The notes beneath the pieces were generated by a model. It was not told the origin of the DNA and made no database searches. It saw only the letters and a list, made by a program, of their open reading frames with translations. A stretch of DNA of 54,665 bases. Source: an uncultured Collinsella sp. (GTDB lineage Bacteria > Actinomycetota > Coriobacteriia > Coriobacteriales > Coriobacteriaceae). Below are positions 45,670 to 54,665 of the stretch, piece by piece. Location: positions 1-54,665 of the forward strand of contig CABQJV010000012.1 in NCBI GenBank assembly GCA_902464565.1, in the 5' to 3' direction. Made by a program: the position numbers and the translations under genes. Position 1 is the first letter of the stretch. Each line of letters starts with the position of its first letter.

Positions 45670-45917
45670 CGCACGACCTCCCACATATCAATCACGGTAT
45701 AGCCCTCGGTGGGAACGCCCGCCGCGGCGAGTTCGCCGCGCAGCAGCTCCTCATCGGCAGGCAACGCCTTCCACGCCAGACCGCAGCCGGCAGCGACCTC
45801 CCCGGGCACGGGAATCGTTCGCCCGGGAAGGCCGCGCTCGATGCACAGGGACTCGCAGCCCATGGCGGCCGCCGTGGTGGGAAACGTGATGACAAGCGCC
45901 GGGCGCTTCTCCCTCAT
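45666..45917 (-). CDS. DUF3343 protein (putative Se/S carrier)
   Basis: An 83-residue protein consisting of the DUF3343 domain alone. The Cys pattern is CESLC...GLPGR...PVPG...AAGCGLAW, matching the domain of the 17558-17953 protein but without its Cys-rich tail and with one Cys fewer (GLAW against GLCW). The start at 45917 has TTGGAG upstream. It lies between yedF and the desulfurase gene and overlaps the latter, suggesting a carrier between them. Function is inferred from context. Confidence 0.85.
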   Translation of the reverse strand: MREKRPALVITFPTTAAAMGCESLCIERGLPGRTIPVPGEVAAGCGLAWKALPADEELLRGELAAAGVPTEGYTVIDMWEVVR

Positions 45918-45936
45918 GGCAACTCCAACCAATACG

Positions 45937-46563
45937 CTACGGGCGCACGACGCGCACGGCCTGCTCCATCTTCTCCACGATCACGTACATGTTGGTGACC
46001 TCGCCCACCGCGAGCTGGTCTTTAATGCCATAGTGGTCCAGGCAGGTACCGCAGGTGAGAATCTCGACACCCTGCTCGGCCAGGCCCTTCAGGTCATCGA
46101 GCACCGGCGAGCCCTCGACGGTGAGCTTGGCACCGCCGTTGTAGAACAGCATGGTCGCGGGCAGTTCCTCCTGCTGCGTCACGGCAAAGATAAACGCCTT
46201 CATGAGCTTGTGGCCCAGCTCGTCGTCGCCACGGCCCATGCAATCGGTGTAGACGGAAATGACGAGTTTGCCCTTGCCGGCGCTGGCGTCGCAGAAGGCA
46301 GCGCCATCCTGCTCAGGATCGGCCACGGCAACGGCGCCAGAGGTCGCCACGGTCACGTGCCACTCGGCGTCAGAAACCTTCTCGACCGAGGCCGTGCAGC
46401 CCTTCTCCTGCGCCATCTTGGAGATGTTCTTGACGGCAGTCTCGTTATCGACCGAGGTCACCACGGCGCCCTCGCCATCGAGCTGCTTCAGGGCTTTGAG
46501 CGTCTTGACGACGGGCAGCGGGCAGGCATCGCCCATGGCATTGACTTCAATTTTGGTAGACAT
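45937..46563 (-). CDS. yedF: Sulfurtransferase-like selenium metabolism protein YedF
   Basis: A 208-residue protein. Its N-terminal SirA/TusA domain has the CPLP motif at C14 (GDACPLPVVK), and its C-terminal DsrE-like domain (about 100-208) includes a CGTCLDHYG segment. YedF proteins of this length cluster with selD in bacteria and are linked to selenium use. Located 60 bases downstream of selD and 19 bases upstream of DUF3343. Confidence 0.93.
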   Translation of the reverse strand: MSTKIEVNAMGDACPLPVVKTLKALKQLDGEGAVVTSVDNETAVKNISKMAQEKGCTASVEKVSDAEWHVTVATSGAVAVADPEQDGAAFCDASAGKGKLVISVYTDCMGRGDDELGHKLMKAFIFAVTQQEELPATMLFYNGGAKLTVEGSPVLDDLKGLAEQGVEILTCGTCLDHYGIKDQLAVGEVTNMYVIVEKMEQAVRVVRP

Positions 46564-46623
46564 AGTTACATCCTTTCAAAAGGGACCGCCCAGAACAGTA
46601 GGCAGTCGCATAAACGGTTTTCC

Positions 46624-47673
46624 TTAATGCACAACGTGGACGGCAGGACCGCCCAGCTCCGCCTCGCACACGCGCCCGACGACGGCGGCGATGCGCCCCT
46701 CGGCATCCAGGCGACGCGCAAGCTCATCCACATCCCTCGCGGGCGCCGCAATAAGCAAACCACCAGACGTCTGCGGATCGTACAGCGCATCCAGCATGCC
46801 CGGTTCCATGTCATCGTCGGCCGTCACGCGCGGACCAAAGAAATCCTGGTTGCGGTAGGCACCGGCAGGAATAATGCCCAGACGCGCCATATCGAGCACC
46901 TGGTCAAAGAGCGGCACCGCCCCCGACGCAAGTACAATCTGCACGCCCGAGCCCTCGGCCATCTCGCACGCATGCCCGATCAGGCCAAAGCCCGTAATAT
47001 CGGTACAGCCGTGAAGCTCGAGCCCCTCGGCCAGACGGATCGGGGCCTCGTTGAGGGTGCGCATCGAGTCGAACATCGGACCAGCCTCGTCCTGCTCGAT
47101 GAGCTCGCCCTTAATGGCCGTGGTGATGATGCCCGAGCCAACCGCCTTGGTCAGCAGCAACGCATCGCCCACGTGCGCGCCGCTGTTGGCGAGCATGCGG
47201 TCGAGTGGCACAAAACCGCTCACGGACAGGCCGTACTTGGGCTCGTCGTCGTTGATGGTGTGACCGCCCGCGATGGAGCAACACGCCTCGACGCACTTGT
47301 CGGCGCCGCCCGCCAGAATCTGGCCGGCAACCTCGACGCCCAGGCAGCTCGGAATGCACAGCAGGTTCATGGCATGGCTCGGCCGCCCGCCCATGGCGTA
47401 GATGTCCGACAGCGAGTTTGCCGCGGCAATCTGGCCAAACAGGAACGGGTCGTCGACCATCGGTGGGAAGAAGTCGATGGACTGCACGAGCCCCAGGTTC
47501 TCCCCTACGCGGAAGACGCTCGCATCGTCGGAGGTATCGAACCCCACGAGCAGATTGTCGTTATGCACATTGGGCAAGTCGCCCAGGACCTGGGCGAGGG
47601 CTCCGGGAGCCAGCTTAGCGGCTCAACCGCTCGCGGCAGTCATAGACGTGAGCTTAATCTGATCGTCAGCCAT
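46624..47673 (-). CDS. selD: Selenide, water dikinase SelD, selenocysteine-containing (UGA at 47623-47625)
   Basis: A 349-residue enzyme that makes selenophosphate from selenide and ATP. An in-frame TGA at codon 17 gives AASGUAAKLAPG. This is where E. coli SelD has catalytic Cys17 and Haemophilus has Sec, and Lys20 is conserved. The second Cys of the usual pair (position 19) is Ala here. A search that starts at the next Met (47577) would miss the active site. The start at 47673 has GGAAGGGGG upstream. The ATP-binding glycine-rich and Asp segments (GFDTSDDASV, SIDFFPPMVDDP) follow normally. A hairpin with GGTC lies 25 bases after the TGA. Its start overlaps the glycosyltransferase stop by 8 bases. 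Confidence 0.95.
47579..47625 (-). promoter_or_regulatory. SECIS element of selD, with the Sec UGA codon
   Basis: The UGA is 47623-47625. From 25 bases past it, TCGCCCAG (47597-47590) pairs perfectly with CTGGGCGA (47586-47579), with loop GUC and the string AGGUCCU at the tip. GGUC near the apex resembles known bacterial SECIS loops. It is somewhat farther from the UGA than in fdhF. Confidence 0.7.
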
Positions 47674-48883
47674 ACGAACCCCCTTCCAACAAATCAACGA
47701 CTTTAAGTATACGCCCCAGGCACGCTTCCCAAGAGACCGCCGACGGCTCGAACGTCGAAGGCGGATCCGCAAGCGCCTGCGCGATAGCATCTGCCAGTGC
47801 GCGCTCAAACAACGGAAGGTCGGCCGCCTCGGGCGTGTCGACATCCGTCATACGCGGCGACGCCACCCACGTCACGGGAGCACCGGGAAGCATCGCCTCC
47901 ATCCAGGGACGAACGCCGGGCAAATCGGTCGCCACAACTTTGCAGCCGCACGCTAGGGCCTCGATCGTCACGAGCGGCAGACCCTCGTAAAACGAAGGCA
48001 GCACAAAGACGTCGGAACTGCGGTAGGCGCGCACGAGCACATCGCCATCCAGGCGCCCCGCCAACGTCACCGGCACATCCGAGGCCGCGGCCAAGCGCTC
48101 GACACGCGCGTACTCGGCATCGTCCCCGCGACCGCCCACAAGCACCAAGCCAGATGGGCGAACGTCATCGTCAATCGGCAATGACACGGCTCGAACCAGC
48201 GACTCGACGCCCTTTTTAAAGCAAATCTTGCCCACGTACACAAGCGATCCCGGCCGCCTCGCCACGCTTGCGTCGCGGCAGAAGACGCGATGGTCGTAGC
48301 CCGTCCCAATCACGTGGATGCGATCGGCATCGACGCCGCACACCAGGCCAATCTGCTCAGCCTGCTCAGCATGGAGCGCAAAGACGGCATCGAGCCGACG
48401 AACCGCACGTACGATGCGATCGCGCTCGAGCGCATGCGAACGCAGCTGGCGTAGATCGGTCGAATGGCACACGGCAACAACCGGCACGCCCCGGACGCAC
48501 TCGCGCGCCAATGCGGTCACCAGATACAGGTGATGGCAGAGCACCAGATCGGGCCGAAACTCAGCCACCGCACGATTGATTGCAGCAGCAAATGCCCGCT
48601 CAAATGCCTTGAGCATCGAAGGCGTCAGGTCACGATAGCGTGTAGAGGGATAGGGCATGACATCGGACATACCGCAGATGGGAAACGGCAGCTCGGGCGA
48701 CTCGAACGGTACGGCAAACACGGCAGCACGCCGGTCCAGCTCGCCTTGGGTATCACCCGGCGCCGCACCGCAAAGCACGGCGGCGCAATGCCCCGTCTCA
48801 ATCTGCTCGCGCACGAGCGCGGCAAGGTAGGTGCCGCTGCCGGTGCTATCTGGTTTTTGTGCCGAGATATTGAGGATGCGCAT
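47666..48883 (-). CDS. GT4-type glycosyltransferase coupled to selD
   Basis: A 405-residue GT-B fold glycosyltransferase. The N-terminal Rossmann half has MRILNISAQKP and the Gly-rich GSGTYLAALV. The C-terminal donor-binding half has LVYVGKICFKKGVE near 225 and the E-x7-E motif in YEGLPLVTIEALACG near 315. Its stop lies inside the selD start region (8-base overlap), so the two are translationally coupled. Acceptor and sugar are unknown. A glycosyltransferase next to selD recalls SenB of selenoneine synthesis, but this protein is longer and no senA is present; the link is only a hypothesis. Confidence 0.85.
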   Translation of the reverse strand: MRILNISAQKPDSTGSGTYLAALVREQIETGHCAAVLCGAAPGDTQGELDRRAAVFAVPFESPELPFPICGMSDVMPYPSTRYRDLTPSMLKAFERAFAAAINRAVAEFRPDLVLCHHLYLVTALARECVRGVPVVAVCHSTDLRQLRSHALERDRIVRAVRRLDAVFALHAEQAEQIGLVCGVDADRIHVIGTGYDHRVFCRDASVARRPGSLVYVGKICFKKGVESLVRAVSLPIDDDVRPSGLVLVGGRGDDAEYARVERLAAASDVPVTLAGRLDGDVLVRAYRSSDVFVLPSFYEGLPLVTIEALACGCKVVATDLPGVRPWMEAMLPGAPVTWVASPRMTDVDTPEAADLPLFERALADAIAQALADPPSTFEPSAVSWEACLGRILKVVDLLEGGSYG

Positions 48884-48897
48884 GTCGCGGTACACCC

Positions 48898-49662
48898 CTA
48901 GGCCAAGGCGGCGGCGCGGACAGCCGCGCCGATGGCGCCGGCAAAGCGAGCCTGGGGCGAGGTGGTCACCGGCGACCCCAGTAGCTCGCCCAACCGCTCC
49001 ACCACGAAGGCGTTCTCGCACAGGCCACCGGTCAGGTAGTACGGGGCGCCCGCGGCCTGCCCGGCCATGGTCGCCACGCGCGAGACCACGCTGTCGATCA
49101 CGCCACGCGCAATGTTCTCGCGTGGCTCACCGCGACCGATCAGGCTGATGACCTCGCTTTCGGCAAACACCGTGCACATGCTGCTGATCTTGGTGGGCTC
49201 ACCGGAACGCGCAAGGTCGGCCATCTGCTGTTGGGAAATACCCAGACGGTCGGTCATGATCTCCAAAAAGCGCCCCGTGCCGGCGGCGCACTTGTCGTTC
49301 ATGGCAAACTTGGCCACGCGGCCACTTTTAAGCTGAATGACCTTGGTGTCCTGGCCGCCCACGTCGATCACGGTGCCGTGGTCGCCAAACAGGCGCACGG
49401 CACCGGTGCCGTGGCAGGTGATCTCGGTCACGACCTTGTGTGCATAGGGCACGGCGACACGACCGTAGCCGGTCGCGATCACGCGCACGTCGTCGGCCGT
49501 CACGTCGTAGCCGGCCGCTGCCAGCGCCTCGCGCAGCCGCTCGGAAGCATCGACCGAGGAAAACCCGGTTGGCTGCACGCACGTCCACGCCACCGAACCC
49601 TCCCCATCGACCACAGCAGCCTTAGCCGCCGTAGACCCGATATCGATCCCGATCCCTATCAT
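48898..49662 (-). CDS. yjiL: ATP-dependent reductase activator (archerase; YjiL/HgdC family)
   Basis: A 254-residue ASKHA-fold ATPase of the BcrA/BadF/HgdC family. The phosphate-binding loop is GIDIGSTAAK (residues 4-13) and the second is IDVGGQDTK (99-107). The two Cys that would hold the shared Fe4S4 cluster of the dimer are C125 (NDKCAAGTG) and C163 (SSMCTVFAE). It uses ATP to push low-potential electrons into its partner, here the reductase encoded upstream (49818-50981). The gene is 14 bases before the glycosyltransferase. Confidence 0.92.
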   Translation of the reverse strand: MIGIGIDIGSTAAKAAVVDGEGSVAWTCVQPTGFSSVDASERLREALAAAGYDVTADDVRVIATGYGRVAVPYAHKVVTEITCHGTGAVRLFGDHGTVIDVGGQDTKVIQLKSGRVAKFAMNDKCAAGTGRFLEIMTDRLGISQQQMADLARSGEPTKISSMCTVFAESEVISLIGRGEPRENIARGVIDSVVSRVATMAGQAAGAPYYLTGGLCENAFVVERLGELLGSPVTTSPQARFAGAIGAAVRAAALA

Positions 49663-49714
49663 GGCTCTCTCCCAATCTAAACATCAAAGACAGCGGCGCG
49701 TTCAGACGCCTTAG

Positions 49715-49823
49715 CTCTAGGTTTCTCAGGTGCCGGAGATTGCCCCGAAAGAGGAGCGCAGCGTACTTTGGGTACGCAAGCGACGGTTTGAGGGGCAAGA
49801 TCCGGTGCCTGAGGAAGCTAGAG
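49715..49823. repeat. Family D nested palindrome
   Basis: Outer arms 49715-49746 and 49792-49823 form a 32-base inverted repeat with 6 mismatches. Inside, a hairpin GCGTAC-TTTGG-GTACGC (49761-49777) sits in GAGCGCA...AAGCGACGG. The right arm includes the stop codon of the reductase gene. It fills the 155-base gap before the activator gene. Confidence 0.8.
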
Positions 49824-50981
49824 GGTTTCGATAAAGGCGGCGATGCGGGTCTCGATCTGACCCATGTCGCCGTTGCTGTAGTCGGTCTCGATCTTCATAT
49901 ACGGAATACCCGCGCCCTCGACGGCCTCCTGCATGCGCGCGCTCTCAACGTTGAAGGTGTGGCAGGCCTGTAGCACGCTCTCCACTACGCCATCGACGTG
50001 ATACTTCTCGCACATGGCCAGCGTGTTTTCCATACGACCGTTGTTGGGCGTCATGACCGAGCAGTTGATATCCAGGTAGCGGTCGGCGATGGCGCGCAGG
50101 ATATCGGGAGCCTCCGGGTCGATCATCATGGCCGCCGTGCGCTCGCCCGAGCAGTCGTCCATGCACACGACCACGCCGCCGTTGGACTCGATGGTGCGGC
50201 CGATCTTGTTGATCACACCGCCCACCGGGCAACCGGTGATCAGAATGCGCTTGGCATCCGACGCAATCGGGCGCTCGCCCGCGTCGTAGGCCTCGCGCAG
50301 CTTGGCGACCTTTTGCTCCAGCTGCTGCGTATAGGCCTCGATATCAAAGCTGAACGTACCGGCAAACATAGTGCTCATCAGGTCGACGCCGCTCATGGCC
50401 GCCGGCTGGTTGGCCTGCAGCGCAAACATCTCGAGCTGGGCCGCACGCAAGCGGTTACGACGGCGCACGGCGGCGCGCAGGTCGTCATCGGTGATCGTGA
50501 TGCCGTAGAAGTTCTCAAGCTCCTCCTTGAGCAGGCGGCACTCCTCGTACCAGCCTTCACGCTCGTAGGCGCGATCGCGACCCTGCGGAAGATGCAGAAT
50601 GTGCGTGCGCTTGAGCTCGTTGAGTAGCTCGTACATCTTCTTCTTGCCGTCGCAGGTGGTCTCGCCGATGATCATGTCGCTAAAGTACGTAAACGGGCAC
50701 TTTTGCGAGTAGGCAAAGCCGTACGTCGACTTGATGAGCGGGCAGAGGTTTGCCGGCAGCACCTTCTCGGCATCGGGAATCACCTCATCGGACGTACCGC
50801 ACAGAGCGACACTTGCGGCGCCCGCGGCATCGATAATCTCGAGCGGCGTGTAGCTGCACAGAAAGCCGACCAGGCGATTACCCGCCTGCTTATAATCCTT
50901 GACGCGAATAAACGCCGCCTTGCGCTGCTCGTTGAACTCCTCAAACGTGCGCGGCAACGGCTGTTCCTCGATATCGGCCAT
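49818..50981 (-). CDS. yjiM: Double-cubane-cluster-type anaerobic reductase (2-hydroxyacyl-CoA dehydratase family, YjiM-like)
   Basis: A 387-residue protein of the HgdB/BcrB family in its single-gene form. Cys residues suited to Fe-S clusters occur in VALCGTSD, PANLCPLIK, SQKCPFTY, GETTCDGKK, VVCMDDCSG and LQACHTFN. Together with the adjacent activator this matches the double-cubane cluster protein pair, which performs ATP-driven reductions at very low potential; the physiological substrate is unknown. True dehydratases need two different subunits, and only one gene is present. The start at 50981 follows GAGAGGGG. Confidence 0.85.
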   Translation of the reverse strand: MADIEEQPLPRTFEEFNEQRKAAFIRVKDYKQAGNRLVGFLCSYTPLEIIDAAGAASVALCGTSDEVIPDAEKVLPANLCPLIKSTYGFAYSQKCPFTYFSDMIIGETTCDGKKKMYELLNELKRTHILHLPQGRDRAYEREGWYEECRLLKEELENFYGITITDDDLRAAVRRRNRLRAAQLEMFALQANQPAAMSGVDLMSTMFAGTFSFDIEAYTQQLEQKVAKLREAYDAGERPIASDAKRILITGCPVGGVINKIGRTIESNGGVVVCMDDCSGERTAAMMIDPEAPDILRAIADRYLDINCSVMTPNNGRMENTLAMCEKYHVDGVVESVLQACHTFNVESARMQEAVEGAGIPYMKIETDYSNGDMGQIETRIAAFIETL

Positions 50982-51057
50982 AGTAGTTCCCCTCTCTTGC
51001 ACCGATACACCGACAATTAAACAACAAACCCACGCCATACCCAAAAGGAAGCATCCT

Positions 51058-51832
51058 CTAGGGAATGGCGTCGATAAGCTCCTGCGTATACGGATCGCTC
51101 GGGTGCGCGATCACGTCCTCGGCCGCGCCTTCCTCGACAAGGTGACCGTGATAGAGCACGCCAATCCGGTCGGACATATGCCGAACCACACGCATATCAT
51201 GCGTGATAAACAGCAGCGCCACGCCCGTCGTGCGCTGCAGGTCGCGAAGCAAGTTGAGCACTTGAGCCTGAACGGACACGTCAAGCGCCGAGACCGGCTC
51301 GTCGCATACCACAAGGCGCGGCTCGCAAATAAGTGCCCGCGCCAGATTGAGTCGCTGACGCTGTCCCCCCGAAAGGTCATGCGGATAGCGGTCATAATGC
51401 TCTGTCAGAAGACCGACCGAGGCCAGGGCCGAGAGCGCACGCCCATGGCGCTCATCCGCATCGCGCACGCCGGCGATAATCAGCGGCTCCTCCAAAATGC
51501 GGCCGACACGGTTACGCGGGTCAAAAGCCGTAGAGCTATCCTGGAATACCAGCTGGATCTCGCGGCGAAACGGCTTGCGTTCGCGCTCCGACATCGTGGC
51601 GAGGTCGTGCCCGCGATAGACAATCGAGCCGGAATCCGCACGCTCGAGACCACAGATCAGGCGTCCAGTCGTCGACTTGCCCGATCCGGATTCGCCAACC
51701 AGGCCATAGACCTCGCCCGGTGCGATCTCAAACGACAGATCGTCCACGGCGGTAAAGGCCTGACGCTTAAAACCTGAGCCCGGCATGGGAAACGTTTTAG
51801 TCAGATGTGAGACCCTAAGCAGGGCTTCGCTA

Positions 51833-51843
<11 letters not shown>
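51058..51843 (-). CDS. Peptide-type ABC transporter ATP-binding protein (DppF/OppF-like)
   Basis: A 261-residue ATPase with Walker A GESGSGKST (near 50), signature LSGGQRQRLN and Walker B LVVCDEPVSALD. It lacks the Cys-rich C-terminal domain seen in its partner and ends soon after YTQELIDAIP. The start at 51843 follows GGGGAG and overlaps the partner's end by 11 bases. Last gene of the transporter operon in this window. Confidence 0.92.
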
Positions 51844-52828
<985 letters not shown>

Positions 52829-52831
52829 GGG

Positions 52832-53662
52832 CTAGTCCTCCTTGGTCTTGGGGTCGAGGGCGTCGCGCAGGCCGTCGCCGGCGAGGTTCAGCGAAAGCAC
52901 GCTCGCGATGATGGCGATAGCCGGGAAGAAGATCATCCACCAGGCTTTGCGCATCACGTTCTTGCCCGCCTGTAGGATGTTTCCCCAGCTGGCGTCGGGT
53001 GCCTTGATACCCAGGCCCAGAAACGAGAGGGCGGCCTCCGAGAGCACGGCCTCGGCAAAGACAAAGGTCGCCTGCACCAGGAAGGGTGCCATAACGTTGG
53101 GCACGATATGCAGCCACACGATGCGCGCGGTCGAGGCGCCCTGCACGCGCAGGGCCTCCACAAAGGGCTCCTCCTTGACCACCATCGCACGCGAGCGCAC
53201 GATGCGCGCCATGCTGGGCGTATAGACGATGGAGAGCGCGATGATGACGTTCCACACGCTCGCCCCCATCATGGCCATGAGTGCGATAGCCAAAAGCACG
53301 CCCGGAATGGACATAAGGCCGTCGCAGATGCGCATGAGAATATGATCGAGCCTCTCGTTGTAGCACGCATAGGCGCCGATCACCAAGCCGAGCGCACTCG
53401 TCGTGAGCGTGACGGCAATGCCAACGCCAAGCGACACGCGCGCGCCCGCGATAACGCGGGCAAGCAGGTCGCGGCCAAAGTCATCGCAGCCAAAGGGATG
53501 CGCGGGCGAAGGTGCCGAAAGTCGCAACGTCATCTCCTGCGCATTGGGATCAACCGTCCACACCAGCGGACCGACGAGCGCGATCAGCGCAATCGCCAGG
53601 AAAATGCAGCCGCCGACCACAAACCCCTTGTTGGCAAGAGCCTTCTTAAAGTTTGCCATCAT
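52832..53662 (-). CDS. Peptide-type ABC transporter permease (DppC/OppC-like)
   Basis: A 276-residue permease with about six membrane helices. The N-terminal family segment HPFGCDDFGRDLLARVIAGA (about 62-81) and the EAA-like loop EALRVQGASTARIVWLHI are typical. The start at 53662 overlaps the upstream permease stop in ATGA, which favours it over 53674. Confidence 0.93.
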   Translation of the reverse strand: MMANFKKALANKGFVVGGCIFLAIALIALVGPLVWTVDPNAQEMTLRLSAPSPAHPFGCDDFGRDLLARVIAGARVSLGVGIAVTLTTSALGLVIGAYACYNERLDHILMRICDGLMSIPGVLLAIALMAMMGASVWNVIIALSIVYTPSMARIVRSRAMVVKEEPFVEALRVQGASTARIVWLHIVPNVMAPFLVQATFVFAEAVLSEAALSFLGLGIKAPDASWGNILQAGKNVMRKAWWMIFFPAIAIIASVLSLNLAGDGLRDALDPKTKED

Positions 53663-54612
53663 GCATCGCCCCATTTGCGAGCGCGCGGGTCAAAAGCGCC
53701 GTAGGCAAGGTCGACGGCCAGATTGATCACCGAATTCAACAAGGCGATGACCAGCAGCACGCCCTGAATCACCGGATAGTCGCGACGCTCGATAGAGCTC
53801 GTGACCAGCTGGCCCAAACCGGGGATGTTAAAAATGGCCTCAGTCACCACGGCGCCCGTAATCAGGGCGCCAAAAGAATAGCCGACCGAGGTGAGAATCG
53901 GCAGCGCTGCGTTGCGCAGGGCATGGGCCAGCACCACGCGAACCTCGGAGACGCCCTTGGCACGCGCCGTCTTGACGCAGTCGAGCTGCATGGCCTCGAT
54001 CACGCTCGAACGGGTCATGCGCATGAGCAGGGCCGCCTGCACGCATCCAAGCGATATGGCCGGCAACGCAAGATAGCGTAAATGGCTGAACCAGCCCTTC
54101 GATAGCGGCGCATAGCCGGCCACCGGGAACGCGCGCAACGTGACGGCAAACAGCCACATAAGCATGAGCGCCATCAAAAAGCCGGGTATCGCCACGCCCA
54201 AAAAAGCAACGACACGCAAGACCGCGTCGGTGCGCGACCCATGTTTGAGGGCAGCGACGACGCCGCAGGGCAGTGCAATCAGCAGCGCGATGAGCTGCGC
54301 CAGAAGCGCGAGCGATAGCGTGGGGCCAAAGTGCTCGGCGATCGCCTGCGTGACGGGCTGGCGCATAAAATACGAATCGCCCAGGTCGCCGGTAAGCACG
54401 CCGCCCATCCACTCAACGTAGCGCTGCGGCAGCGGCTCGTTGAGTCCCAGGCTATCGTTGACGCGCTCGATCTGGTCGGCCGAAGCCTCCATGCCGAGCA
54501 TCGAAGAGGCCGGGTCACCCGGTGTGAGATAGATAATCAAAAACACGACGACCGAGATGATGAGCATCACCGGAACCATCGCGCCTATACGTTTGAGCGT
54601 GTACTTCAACAT
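53659..54612 (-). CDS. Peptide-type ABC transporter permease (DppB/OppB-like)
   Basis: A 317-residue permease with the family N-terminus (LKRIGAMVPVMLIISVVVF) and the EAA-like loop KTARAKGVSEVRVVLAHALR near residue 215. It is the first transporter gene in the window; a substrate-binding protein gene should lie just upstream, beyond the right edge. Peptides are the default substrate for this family; nickel would also make sense for a hydrogenase-bearing cell but nothing here shows it. The final 53 bases of the window hold no recognisable feature. Confidence 0.92.
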   Translation of the reverse strand: MLKYTLKRIGAMVPVMLIISVVVFLIIYLTPGDPASSMLGMEASADQIERVNDSLGLNEPLPQRYVEWMGGVLTGDLGDSYFMRQPVTQAIAEHFGPTLSLALLAQLIALLIALPCGVVAALKHGSRTDAVLRVVAFLGVAIPGFLMALMLMWLFAVTLRAFPVAGYAPLSKGWFSHLRYLALPAISLGCVQAALLMRMTRSSVIEAMQLDCVKTARAKGVSEVRVVLAHALRNAALPILTSVGYSFGALITGAVVTEAIFNIPGLGQLVTSSIERRDYPVIQGVLLVIALLNSVINLAVDLAYGAFDPRARKWGDA

Positions 54613-54665
54613 GCGAGGCGTCTATTTCCCCTCTGAACGTGGACAGGGCGTGGCGGCCACAGGGG

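Noticed and set aside
47623..47844. 73-codon small gene ending at the selD UGA
   Set aside because: Its end is the true N-terminus of SelD and the rest is the opposite-phase reading of the glycosyltransferase end.

Overview
The window reads as chromosomal DNA from an anaerobic, high-GC gut actinobacterium of the class Coriobacteriia, most like Collinsella. This is inferred from the gene content (tig-clpP-clpX-valS-folC, a formate hydrogenlyase, a double-cubane-cluster type reductase, selenocysteine use) and base composition; no marker gene was searched. Almost all genes lie on the minus strand.

Layout. 1-1.7 kb: the end of a FAD oxidoreductase/DUF1667 pair on the plus strand. 2.1-3.2 kb: an M24 aminopeptidase. 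3.6-11.8 kb (minus): folC, valS, clpX, clpP, tig and tRNA-Leu. 12-15.7 kb: a two-gene xanthine-dehydrogenase-type molybdenum hydroxylase. 15.9-17.3 kb: gdhA. 17.6-22.4 kb: a DUF3343 protein, a MobA-like protein, tRNA-Sec, selB and selA. 22.5-24.6 kb: a lone molybdopterin oxidoreductase. 24.7-37.2 kb: a complete Hyf-type (group 4) hydrogenase operon with maturation genes and a formate channel. 37.3-40.1 kb: a selenocysteine formate dehydrogenase and its ferredoxin-like partner. 40.5-42.6 kb: a RelB-like/PIN toxin-antitoxin pair and an AbiEi-like protein with a nuclease-like C-terminus. 42.8-43.1 kb: tRNA-Gly and tRNA-Pro. 43.1-44.5 kb: brnQ. 44.5-51 kb: a second selenium locus (cysteine desulfurase, DUF3343, yedF, selD, a glycosyltransferase, then an archerase and double-cubane-type reductase). 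51-54.6 kb: a peptide-type ABC transporter.

How it works together. From 17.5 to 40.1 kb the window encodes nearly everything needed to build and use a Se/Mo formate hydrogenlyase: selenocysteine insertion (selA, selB, selC), cofactor modification (mobA-like), the enzyme (fdhF), the membrane hydrogenase (hyfA-I), its maturation (hycH/hyfJ type, hycI) and formate transport (focA). SelD, which makes selenophosphate, is encoded 7 kb beyond. Two genes are interrupted by in-frame UGA codons that I read as selenocysteine: fdhF (Sec140) and selD itself (Sec17). Both have a hairpin with GGUC in or next to its loop just downstream of the UGA.

The least explained part is a set of intergenic palindromes. 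Family A has six copies of a stem beginning TTGCGGTGAAATA; five sit 24-61 nt after a stop codon, in the same orientation as that gene. Families B (two copies), C (two copies, flanking valS) and D (one copy) have long outer arms that differ in sequence between copies yet pair within each copy, around a conserved core. No transposase, phage gene or CRISPR array is visible.
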